This document shows, piece by piece, positions 33,882 through 43,244 of a stretch of 56,927 bases of DNA (within the stretch, counting starts at the first letter, position 1; every line of letters begins with the position of its first letter). The notes under the pieces are model-generated. The model was not told where the DNA came from, did no database searches, and worked only from the letters and a program-made list of their open reading frames with translations. A program made the position numbers and the translations under genes. This DNA comes from Aureobasidium sp. EXF-3400 (taxonomy: Eukaryota > Ascomycota > Dothideomycetes > Dothideales > Saccotheciaceae): positions 1-56,927 of the forward strand of contig SWBL01000332.1 of assembly GCA_024195585.1 (NCBI GenBank). Direction: 5' to 3'.

Positions 33882-35199
33882 TGGCAGGCCTGGATCTGTA
33901 GGAAGGGGAGACTTACAAATGTGTATAAACGATACTTGTAAAATACTTTGGTATGGAACACAACTTTGTGAAGAGAGTCTCTTCCTCAACAGTTCCGCTT
34001 CTTGCTATGAATGTGGGATTAGAAGGGTTTCTCACAAATACTGCTCTCGGACCCAGTTTTGTTAGTTAGAAGGATTCACGAAGCATATTGATCTCAAGCT
34101 CGGTAGGGAACAGCACTTGAGCGATCCTGACATTTAGGAGCGGACAAGGATGTATGTTCCTTCCACAGCTACCTGGATATTGATTGCTGGCAGAAGGATA
34201 CACCAGTTCTGTCTCGCTAAGAACAGTTACAGTAATCTCTATACCACAGCCAGTGGACGTCAGGAGTATCGAATGACGAAGTACTCAGCTCAGGCGGTGA
34301 AACACATGGACTTGATTGAGTCACAGTATACTCGATAAGCACATTAAAAGAGCCTGCTCGAATAACGATAGCAGATTATTGGACATCAATCACTTCGCAT
34401 CACGACGCAACGTGGACCCAGACATTGGCGTGGTAGAATGCTTAATTTGGTGAAAAGACTACCTCGCTATGCCGCAATCAAGAGGAAAGAGACGATGACC
34501 TCCAGGGGGCAATAAAGCCGAATCAAGAAGCAAAAGAAAATTTGTGAAGAAAGACGGTGGAGGGGAGAATTAGGGGAACACAAAGGAAAAAGACAAAAAG
34601 AGTCGCAAACGGAACGACTTCCTCTCCCCCATGGTTTCTTGCGCTCCTGCTGGCCGACCCCTTACTGTCGTCGTTCGAGGAAAAGAAAAAGAATCTCATC
34701 GGTAGCCGACGGGCTCTGGTGAAAATCGTCTTGGGACATGGATGGTTGTTGACGGCGCTCCAAATGCACCTTCTGCCCAATAGCGATAACGATGGGTTAC
34801 ATCAAGTTAGATTTAGAAGGACTGCGGACGGAAGGTTGGCCTGATGAGCGCTTGTATGATCTGATTTAGTTCTCATGCGGGCAGAATGGTGGTTCAATCT
34901 CAATCTCGGTAATGACGGTGTGTTCGTAGAAACTGAAGGGCAGCGAAAGTTTGAGAAGAAGGTGCTAGAGACTGTCGGCAATTGGAACAAAGCGTGCTGT
35001 CCCTGGACGTCGTTTTGTGTGGCTTGGAAGGTATGATGTATTGAGGCAGGAATAGGAAAGTTTGTGATTTTGAGTGTTGCAAGGCTTGCTGGAAGAGTTC
35101 CTACTCAAGCTCGGGTCGGCGTAGCTATGTCTTGAAGAATTACTGGTGGAATGAGGCGAAGGCCGTACGAAAGGCAGCGCTTGAAGGCATAAAGTAGCT
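33882..35199. other. Intergenic region
   Basis: About 1.3 kb between the acidic protein gene and the convergent F-box-like gene. Overlapping frames on both strands near 34523-34844 and 34900-35321 look like chance frames. I see no repeat or RNA gene. Confidence 0.45.
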
Positions 35200-36453
35200 C
35201 TAGGATGATCCTTGGGCGTTGGAAGTAGCTGCTGCGGTCTTTCTCTTCTTGTGAGTGAAGCGAGTCTTCTTCGTCTTCGGAGCCTTCTTGCGAGGCTTGC
35301 GTGGCCCAGTGGAGGGAGCATTCTCCTTTTTGTACACCATACGCGAGCGTCTTCTCGTGCGAAGTTGGTGAAGAAGCTCGTTTACATCATCGATGTTTCT
35401 GGCCTCCCATGTGGGTCCAGTGAACATGCTTCTATCGTTAAATCGAAGATGACCCAGGCAACAGTGCGCCAGAGCCTGGCATCGCACTCGTAAGGCATCG
35501 AGCACTTCTTCCCACTCGTGATTCGGGCGTAGAATCGTGAAGAGCCATGGATGGCCTGGTGCGATATTACGATACAGATACGCGTGCTTAATGGTGAGAC
35601 TTTCGAGCGAGGGTCTGATAGCGAGGTGTAAAAAGGCCGAGTACTCGATGGCGCAGTTCTTCAGGGTGATGGCTCTCAGCATAGTTGGAGGGGTGATCCA
35701 TCTCGGCAATAGCCACCAATCATCGGCCAGGAGACGAAAGCCGTAAAGAGATTCAGCTTGAGGATCATACGTGACGGCTGTCGAGTGTCGGGTGCCCTCA
35801 GCGCCTCCTCCGACCAATCTGAAGGTATGCTTGGCCTTGGGGAACGAAGTCAATCTCAAAGCACGCATAGTGTTCATAATCTCGTTGGTTTCTGTTCCAA
35901 ATTCACGTCTGGCTCTTGAAGACCAGGACCAGCTGCGGAGGTTGACGCCCGAGATGCCCACGTCCCGACTGATACCAACTTCAAAGATGATGTTGTTTAT
36001 TCGGAGTGCTGCTTCGAGTGCTGATTTGAGAAGAGTCTCCTCTAAGAAGTGTTTGATGCATCTGTGTGCTTGCTGCTTGTCAGACTCGAAGTTGACCCCG
36101 TCATCAGCGTGGCGAACGCCGATGGATTGAAGGTTGCCAAAAGAGCCAAGGTTCTGAAGGGCCTTGTGCAGGAGGTCGTAGTAAATAGGGGGCTGTTGAC
36201 GACCGGAGTGGACAAGGATCAGGGTTTTGAGAAAGCGCGCGTCGAATTCGTTCATGCTGAGTCGAAGCAAGGCCGTCATTCCAGGGATGGAGAGCTGGAA
36301 TGTCCGATCAGAGGCGAAGATGCTGGCGATGACTTCTTTCAGTAAGAGGTGCATGGCGCGACACATTGAGTTGAGTGTGAGGACATCCTTGTCGTCGACG
36401 CAGTCCACGACCATCAACTGGATTTCGGTGGGCAGGGTCAATAACGTGCGCAT
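35200..36453 (-). CDS. F-box-like protein with basic C-terminal tail
   Basis: A single exon of 417 residues from ATG 36453. The N-terminal F-box-like motif is TLPTEIQLMVVDCVDD with LNSMCRAMHLLLKE (residues ~5-42), followed by the family segment MTALLRLSMNEFDARFLKTL. The middle has weak leucine-rich segments (LRAITLKNCAIEYSAFLHLA, LESLTIKHAYLYRN). The last 40 residues are strongly basic (RKPRKKAPKTKKTRF, HKKRKT) and look like a nuclear localisation signal, which the other F-box-like genes here lack. If it works as an SCF adaptor, nuclear action is plausible; this is inference. It is divergent from the small membrane-protein gene at 36762. Confidence 0.7.
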   Translation of the reverse strand: MRTLLTLPTEIQLMVVDCVDDKDVLTLNSMCRAMHLLLKEVIASIFASDRTFQLSIPGMTALLRLSMNEFDARFLKTLILVHSGRQQPPIYYDLLHKALQNLGSFGNLQSIGVRHADDGVNFESDKQQAHRCIKHFLEETLLKSALEAALRINNIIFEVGISRDVGISGVNLRSWSWSSRARREFGTETNEIMNTMRALRLTSFPKAKHTFRLVGGGAEGTRHSTAVTYDPQAESLYGFRLLADDWWLLPRWITPPTMLRAITLKNCAIEYSAFLHLAIRPSLESLTIKHAYLYRNIAPGHPWLFTILRPNHEWEEVLDALRVRCQALAHCCLGHLRFNDRSMFTGPTWEARNIDDVNELLHQLRTRRRSRMVYKKENAPSTGPRKPRKKAPKTKKTRFTHKKRKTAAATSNAQGSS

Positions 36454-36761
36454 ATTGGTGATGTGCGCGATTGTCAGAGTGTGATTGATTGTGTTGGTTC
36501 GGTGCTGTGTAAGTAGATAGTTTGGTGGGAAGGTGGATGAGAGAGCGCAAACCGTGGTCGACTAAAGCTAACCTCGTTGCTCAGAGCAACGAGAACGAAT
36601 CGAATCTTCGCGCTCACAACTCTCCTTGGTTTCACCTCTCGAGAAGCAACAACACAAGCAAATCTCACAACGGCAAAGGAAACGGTACCCCTTTCGTCTA
36701 CATCAATACCGCCAGCATCTCTACCCCTTCTTCAACCACCACCACCACTACCACCACCACA

Positions 36762-37102
36762 ATGGCTCCCTGGTACCAACCCCTCAAGAGCCCTTTCTTC
36801 CTGTCCGGCGTCATCATCAACGCCATGCTCGCCTTCTTCCTGCTCTGGGCAGCCAGGAACCATGGCTCTCGGGTCTGGCTACCCATCGCCATCGCCATGA
36901 TCGGCGTGGGCACCTTTCAAGCAGCCTTTGGTGTGCATCCCTTTTCAACGCACAGCTCAAAACACTGCTAACAATCTTCACAGTCTTGGTGTCTCTGTGC
37001 CTGGAGGAGCCACCTGCGCCCATCATCATCAACATCCCTCTGGTCGAGTTGGAGCCCGTTGACAACTCCAGCTCTGACGAAGACAACAACAATGAGCAGT
37101 AG
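36762..37102 (+). CDS. Small two-helix membrane protein (copy A)
   Basis: Exons 36762-36930 and 36984-37102 join in phase 1 around a 53-bp intron with a GCTAAC branch site, giving 95 residues. Two hydrophobic helices are visible: SPFFLSGVIINAMLAFFLLW (~9-28) and VWLPIAIAMIGVGTFQAAF (~38-56), with a short basic turn (ARNHGSR) between. The rest is an acidic tail (VELEPVDNSSSDEDNNNEQ). The product at 42318 has the same plan: PF, IIN, WAA and GS line up around the first helix, and the intron has the same phase just after helix 2. I read them as paralogues. Function unknown. The ATG at 36762 follows a CCACCACA leader. Confidence 0.7.
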
Positions 37103-37211
37103 GAGGGCATGGGGGTATCAATATTGGTGTATCGAGGAATGGGAGACTGTACGAGTAGTCAGGGGCGCAAGAAAGAATCGGGTTTCCAGCTTCCAGCATC
37201 ATCTCCATGAC

Positions 37212-37375
37212 GGTTGTGAAAATGCATGACATGTTTGAAATAATAGCTTGTGTCCAAAGAGATAGGAACGACGAGATGCTCTCTCTGGACAAGTTGCACT
37301 GTCGGAGAAGACTGTACTTTTCCACTGCTGGATACGTGCACACCTCCCGATGTGGCAATAATGATTGAATGTGCA
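37212..37375. repeat. Solo inverted-repeat element
   Basis: The left arm GTTGTGAAAATGCATGACAT is followed by the inner stem TGTGTCCAAAGAGA / TCTCTCTGGACAAG. A weak right arm is ATGATTGAATGTGCAATGTA. It begins 110 bp after the stop codon of the small membrane-protein gene, so it could be part of that transcript. Confidence 0.65.
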
Positions 37376-37763
37376 ATGTACAACTCCAACAACAATGACA
37401 GGAGAAACAGATATAGCAGTAAGGGTGTGCATAGTTGCGACTAGGTAATACTGCAAGGATGAAAGGCATACCGTATGACCATTGACCATGAACCCGAGAA
37501 CCATCTCGAAACTCCTGGAACCCCTGGGTATCTCCTGACCGTGATAATAATGCTCTTCAATTCTTTCTTCATGTCGTGAATTCGTTCAAACGTGTATGTA
37601 TGTTGGGTTTTGGTTGTTGGTTGCTCTGAGAGAAGGTCAGTAGCTGATTGTATACATCAGGTAGGTATTGACTTGCGTTGGAAGATGGCACCGTTCTTGG
37701 CCCGGTCTTTAAGACTCTGGAATGTTTTGAAAACTTGGAAGGGGGTAATCAGGCGTAAGGTGC

Positions 37764-38638
37764 TCAGCACTGAGGGTTCTTGCCCATCGTCTCGGCCAGA
37801 GTCTCGACAAGAGAAGGACTGGTGTGAGGGTTAGCAAGCAAGCAACTTTGGAGTGAAGGAAATGAGAAACTTACCTCAGGGGGTCGTTACGCTGAGGCTT
37901 GATGCCTTCAAGAACGGCGAGAGCATGGTCGCGCTGGAGGTTGTTGTATTCAACACTACCAGGTCCGAACATAAGGCAGACTGGGGCCGTTGTCAGCAAA
38001 TGGTGCTCATGAGTCTCACAAAGCATGGAGGAAACAAGCAACTCACCACGCTGGTATTCCATGGCACGTTGAGTGTACTCGTTGCTGGGCAAGGAAGCAG
38101 TAGGGGCATACTCAACGTCCTGCTCGACCTCATGCTCGTCATCGAAAGGTGAGGGACAGGTACCAAAGGAGCTGACGCGACTAGGCTCCTCGAACAAGAC
38201 GGAAGGTTCAGTGGTGCAGGAAGAAGAGGTGTAGGAGTTTTCATCATCGTCTGAGGAGGAAGTGCCATCGATAGCCAGAGTGTAGCCAACCTCGTAACGG
38301 TCTTCAAAGGGTGATGAGAGGATCTTGCGTGCCTGGGAAGGAGGCGAAGAGAAGATGGTTGGGGACGACAAGTCGACGTCTTCGAAGTTGCCTTGTGCAG
38401 TGAACGAGTTGATGTGAGAAGGAACACTGGCCACGGCCTGGAAGTCGAACATAGCGAGAGAAGTGCTTGATGAGGGCGACACGTCGAGTTCAGGGATGGG
38501 TCTGGTTGAGGTGGGTAGGAAGGAGTTGACTCGCTTGGCGCTGGGCTTCTCAAGTTCAATAGCGCGTGCAGGGGGAAGGCAGTCGAGGTCGCCAGCGGTA
38601 TCACTCTTGCAGCACTTGAAAAGGTTGAAGCAACGCAT
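37764..38638 (-). CDS. EYTQRA-motif protein (copy A), three exons
   Basis: Exons 38047-38638, 37875-37980 and 37764-37818 are separated by 66- and 56-bp introns (phases 1 and 2) and give 250 residues. It starts MRCFNLFKCCKSD, with two adjacent cysteines that could be lipidated (inference). The middle is Ser/Asp/Glu-rich and disordered (SSSDDDENSYTSSSC). The conserved part is C-terminal: NEYTQRAMEYQRVCLMFGPG, then DHALAVLEGI, then LSPSLVETLAETMG. The gene at 41413 has the same end (EYTQRAIEWQQ, AYTLAALEG, LSP, ETL), the same intron phases, and a second exon of exactly 106 nt in both. I do not recognise a characterised family. Read towards the small membrane-protein gene (convergent). Confidence 0.75.
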
Positions 38639-40194
38639 CTTGTGTCTGTTGATGGTGTGTTGATGACGCGACTGCGTGTCGATAAGAAGGTGTCTTGAAA
38701 GGTTGATGACGATCAGAAACTGTACTTGAATAGTTGTATGACGTTTGAGGAAGATGTACGCGTTGGTGTGGTGGTAGAGGAAGAGAAGGGAGGAGTTCGT
38801 AGTAGTGACTTTCAATCTTTCCTATGTGTGAGAATCAGGGACTCGCGCCGAGCCCCAGCCACCTCATCCATGAACTTCTATACAAAAGCTTCGAAGTGCA
38901 AACGCGCCAAGACTGTCTAGAAGACTCTTTGACAAATGGACTAATTGACGTGTAACATACGTGCCTAAAACTTGCTGATACGTGATGCCAGATCAGAAGT
39001 CTTCGAACGTCTGCCATGACCTCTAGTATGTCCCTACTTATTGGGCTGTTGAGCCCTTCTGAACCAGTTGACCTTGATTATTGCAATTCTCCGACCTTCC
39101 CTCTGCCACTTATGTACCCTTCTCAATACGCTGGATCCATGCTACACCAGGCCATCAAGTCCTCCAATCTTTCGGTCTTCAATCTTGCAATCAAAACATT
39201 CTATCAGCATGAAGGCTAGCGGGATGCCCAAAAGAACGCGATGGAGCACTGAATCTTTCCAATATGTGTTTTCGTGCTCTTGCTAGCAGTTCTTCTATCG
39301 AGTATGTCTGAAAGCAGCCGGCACCAGACATGTGTTCGATCGCGCCTTGCGAGAAGAGGCCACAATACGAGGTTTGGATCAGTAGAGGCAAATTGGAAAG
39401 TGCGGCATTCTAAATTCATTGCTTCCCTGATCAGTGCGGTTATTCGTATGTTTTCATCAACGTCAACCACCACCATTTTCAGTCTGTGAGAATATTAGCA
39501 AGAACTTGCGGCGCTTCAAACGGCCCTCATTCATATTTTAGTACTTCTCCCAAGCTTGTTCACCCACTTTTGACAGGAATAGATCAGATGAAATGGCTCG
39601 GCAACATCTTGGTGACATCTTGCAATGAAGTCGTACGGACGAGCGTCAATTTCCTCGAGTGACAAACCTATCGAAAATACTCATCGATGAAACATCCCAA
39701 GAGCCCGAACGAACATCCTGTGCATGTGCACCCAAGTCCAAGTCAAGCATAATTGCCCAAGCATGATGCTTAGAAATGCGACCCTGTCATCTACCTAGCT
39801 AGTTTCTGTAGATCGATGAAGAGGAGGTCAAGAACTCGTAAGCAACTGCGTGATACCCTGAGTAATTCTCCTTTCCCCATACAACAACAGTGCTTGTATA
39901 ATAGATGAGAGACATTTCCGTGTGTATCATCGTCGTGAATTTGAAAGACGTCCTTCAGCGAGTGAGGTCGGCAATAGCGTCTAGATCTGCTTGCCGAGTT
40001 TTACCGAGGTTGAACCTTCCGAAACTCGACGACGTCAACTCCTTCGAACACCACAAGAAGGTCTGCTCCGCTCGATTGAAGCATACACATACCTCGCTGC
40101 TGGTTCTTGAGAGATTTTGAAACTGGCGCTACGCTTCTGGAAGTCTTTCTTGGTACAAGTGACTCGACAAAGACCAATTGTGAACAAAGGAATC
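38639..40194. other. 1.5-kb intergenic region
   Basis: It probably contains the promoter of the minus-strand gene (to about 38850) and that of the methyltransferase gene. One minus-strand frame, 39216-39476 (starting MVVVDVDENIRITALIREAM), looks protein-like and might be a gene fragment. I found no splice partners and do not call it. Confidence 0.4.
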
Positions 40195-41077
40195 ATGGCC
40201 GACAAGCCGACCGACGCCCGCGAGCGTCTCCGCCAAAACTTCCTTGATCATGATCCAAAGCAGCATCCCAACCGTTGGGAGCACCTTTGGCAGCAGGACG
40301 ACTTGCCTTGGGATAAAGGCTTCGCTTCGCCGGCCCTAGCGGATGTTCTTGCTGACAGAAAAGATCTGCTCCCCACCGCTGAGTCTGGTCGTCGCCTGCG
40401 CGCTTTGGTACCCGGTTGCGGGAAAGGCTATGATGTGCTCTTGCTTGCCAGCTGGGGGTATGACGCTGTTGGTGTTGAGGCTGCTGCGACTGCTGTAAAG
40501 GCTGCCAATGCTGAGAGCAAGGGCTGGGAGGAGAAGCCTGAGTACGTGGTCAAGGACGAGACCAAGGGCCGCGGAAGTGCCAAGTTCGTGTTCGGTGATT
40601 TCTTCGAGAAGGAATGGGAGAAGGATGCAATCGGAGAGGACGGCTCGAAGGAAGGACAGTGGGATCTGATCTATGACTACACGGTGAGCCCATGGCGCTA
40701 AAGCTTGCTGAGATCTGTGGATGGCTACTGATAATATGCAGTTCTTGTGCGCTTTGCCTCCAGCATTGCGACCCAACTGGGCAGCTCGCCAGTCATCGTT
40801 GCTTTCGCCGGGCGGACGTTTGATCTGTCTTGAGTTTCCAACCTACAAGCCTCCCTCAACTGGTGGACCGCCATGGGCTCTCAGACCAGAGACTTACCTT
40901 GCTCATCTAAGTCAGCCAGGCAAAGAAGTCGAATACGATGAGGAAGGCTTTGCTGTCTGGAAAGAAGGCCAGACTCCTGGGGATAGTGCTCTAGAGAGAA
41001 TTGCTCACTGGAAGCCGGAGAGAACACATAAGATCGGCGAAGGTACTGACAATGTCAGTGTCTGGAAGAGAGCATGA
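40195..41077 (+). CDS. Thiol/thiopurine S-methyltransferase-like protein
   Basis: Exons 40195-40683 and 40742-41077 join in phase 0 around a 58-bp intron (GTGAGC...ATGCAG) and give 274 residues. The N-terminal DHDPKQHPNRWEHLWQQDDL and LPWDKGFASPAL are typical of the TPMT-superfamily thiol (and halide) methyltransferases, including plant HOL-type enzymes. They are followed by the SAM-binding glycine motif VPGCGKGYDVLLLASWGYDA (~64-83), the acidic VGVE at the end of strand 2, and YDYTFLCALPP after the intron. The C-terminal GGRLICLEFP and GGPPWAL also fit. The expected reaction is methyl transfer from SAM to small thiols or halides for detoxification. Cytosolic, with no targeting signal. An intact member of a common fungal family. 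An inverted-repeat element starts 66 bp after the stop. Confidence 0.88.
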
Positions 41078-41142
41078 GAATCACGAGATTTTGCTTTCCC
41101 ATTAATGTGGTTTCTCAAGCTCCAAATTATGGCTGGAACGGG

Positions 41143-41261
41143 GTTGTAGAAATGCAAAGATATATTCTCATCGATGTTGTGTCCGCAGAGAGCCTTGAGC
41201 GCTCTCACTCTCAGTGGTGTCTCTGATAGTAATAGTTCATGTTGTGCAATGTTATAGCATC
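41143..41261. repeat. Solo inverted-repeat element in the methyltransferase 3' flank
   Basis: The left arm GTTGTAGAAATGCAAAGATA and right arm TTGTGCAATGTTATAGCATC are imperfect inverted repeats. Inside, TGTGTCCGCAGAGAGCC pairs partly with GCTCTCACTCTCAGTGGTGTC. Total about 119 bp. It starts 66 bp after the TGA at 41077. Confidence 0.7.
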
Positions 41262-41412
41262 AAAGATTTTGATTGATTATGGCGAGACGTGTCTATGCCG
41301 GTCGCACTGAACGTGCTTTCACTCCGATAGACGGCCAGTACTCCAAACTTGCTGCACTTGCTCACATGACTTGGGGTTTTCCACCTTTTCCCTCCTCTCA
41401 ACGACAACAATC

Positions 41413-41831
41413 ATGGGTGCTTCCGCCTCCTCTTCGTCTGGTGTTCCTGCTGCTCGCGCCGGCCGTCGCTCGTCGACTCCTCCTCTGCCGCGTTCTTCTG
41501 GCCCATCAGAGTACACTCAACGCGCCATTGAATGGCAGCAACGTAAGCAAATTCTGTCCAAGAGTGGTTCATTAGTGTTTTAACAACTTGGTAGTCCGTC
41601 AAAACCACGGGCCATCGAGCCCAGAGTTTACAACCTTCGCCCACAGGGCATACACACTCGCCGCCCTCGAGGGCAGAACCCGTGAGGGTCAATTGTCTCC
41701 GTAAGTTATTGAACGCTTGCGCTTGATGCACCAGGACTAATCGTTATTTCTAGGAGACACTAGACAAGGCGATTGGACGATTGCGTGGTGCTGCTCCCAT
41801 CCACTACCCTGACCACACCATCGCTTCTTAA
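41413..41831 (+). pseudogene. EYTQRA-motif protein (copy B), C-terminus shifted by one base
   Basis: Exons 41413-41542 and 41595-41700 splice in phase 1, exactly like copy A, and encode MGASASSSSG... (a possible N-myristoylation glycine, inferred), then SEYTQRAIEWQQLRQNHGPS and RAYTLAALEGRTREGQLSP. The second intron (41701-41753, GTAAGT, GACTAAT, TTTCTAG) is in phase 2 as in copy A. After it, the spliced frame reads only Arg-His-stop (TAG at 41761). The frame matching copy A (ETLDKAIGRLRG..., to TAA at 41829) is offset by one base. So the last ~25 residues are lost by an indel, or the sequence has an error. A short product ending QLSPRH could still be made. Confidence 0.6.
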
Positions 41832-42317
41832 AAGAGATACGAGTAGGAAATGGCATGCAATGTTACAGTATCCCAGTAACAAGCTGGGTGTTGGGAACTC
41901 TTGGATAACAATGAAAGCCTTCTGCGTGTAAAAACTGTGTAGTTCTTCATGCAAACTGTGATTTTTCCTTGCAACATGCTATGAGTATATTCAAACGTCT
42001 GCAGTAATGTGACATGACAGGCCCGTCTCTCATACGAATGTCAATTTGATGGTGTGAAAGTAATCCAGAGGTCGCAAGTGCCGGAGCATGACTCAGGGGT
42101 CTGGTGTATATGTACTACGACATCATAGTTGCCTTATGTCCCGGCACGACACCCGAGACGAACAACATCAAACACGTCCGTCCTACACGTCTCTTCTCCA
42201 CGCTTGAATCTCTACGCGACTCATCAAACATCTCATTCACGAACATCCACTCTACCTCAATCATACAACATCAATCATTGAGCCTTTGAACAAAACCACC
42301 ATCAAACATCCTGCACC

Positions 42318-42838
42318 ATGTCTAGCAACTTCTTGACTCCCTTCTTGATCACCCTGTCAATCATCAACTCGGTCTTCCTAACCCTCACCATCTGGGCTGC
42401 TCTCCAGCTCCGCGGCTCGGACTGGTGGATTGTTTTCCTGGTTGCCTTCATCATGGGTCTGCTGTACGAAGTCGACTACCGTCAGTTCACATCCACTGCT
42501 TAGCCCCTGAGCCTGACTGACTTTCGAAAGTGCGCCGCAAGAGACCTGGCTACCACCCCGAGCACCGCGGTCCTATTGAGATGCGCCTGCGCAACTTCTA
42601 CGGTCTCGACGACAGCAACTCTGTCGACAGCACCAGCAGCGACGGCATCGACCGCTCAAGCATCCGCAGCAACCAGCGCGAGAACCCCTTTGACACCCCC
42701 ATCACTCGCCCTCAGACTGCGCACACTCGTGCTGGCCCTAGTCCAGCTGCTCCAGCCATTGCTGCCACTCCTGCCAGCCTCCTCCAGATCAACCAGACTC
42801 GCGCTCCTCGTCGCCCTGTCACTCCTACCTTCGTCTGA
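42318..42838 (+). CDS. Small two-helix membrane protein (copy B)
   Basis: Exons 42318-42480 and 42531-42838 join in phase 1 around a 50-bp intron (GTCAGT...CGAAAG) and give 156 residues. The two hydrophobic helices, LTPFLITLSIINSVFLTLTI (~6-25) and DWWIVFLVAFIMGLLYEV (~35-52), flank a short QLRGSD turn. A hydrophilic tail is rich in Ser, Asp, Arg, then Pro and Ala (SSDGIDRSSIRSNQREN, PAAPAIAATPASL). It matches copy A at 36762 in helix layout and intron phase, but the tail is longer and different. Function unknown. The EYTQRA-type gene lies just upstream on the same strand, so each copy of this family has an EYTQRA partner within about 1 kb. Confidence 0.7.
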
Positions 42839-43244
42839 ATGTTCATCACATGGTTAGTCTTGAACGAGGGTGCATCTGAAGTATGCTGACAGGTCACTGC
42901 AACAGCCAAAGCATCATACACTCTCGCACAGCGATTGAGCGAGCACAAAGCATGAATGAGACGCAAGAAAGTTGTGTGTCTGAAGGGCTGCATTGTGGGA
43001 AAAGAAGCAATCACGTATCACTTCCAGGAGAAGTATCATCACGCGAAGTCGTCAAGGACATCATGGGTCGAGATGAGATAAACAAGGATGCAAACCACGA
43101 AAGCAAATGATGGAATCGGAGAACTCGTCAAAAGCATAAAAACAATGGATCTACTCTACTCCCTCAGAACGCACCCCTTCTTCCAAACAGTACTGTTGCT
43201 TCTCATTTCTTTTAGATGTTTTTGTCCTCTTCGTTTGTCTGGTA

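Noticed and set aside
34523..34844. Overlapping frames on both strands
   Set aside because: Neither has a start context, splice sites or protein character; mutual shadows.
39216..39476. 86-codon minus-strand frame starting MVVVDVDENIRITALIREAM
   Set aside because: Looks somewhat protein-like, but no partner exons or recognisable family; left as unannotated.
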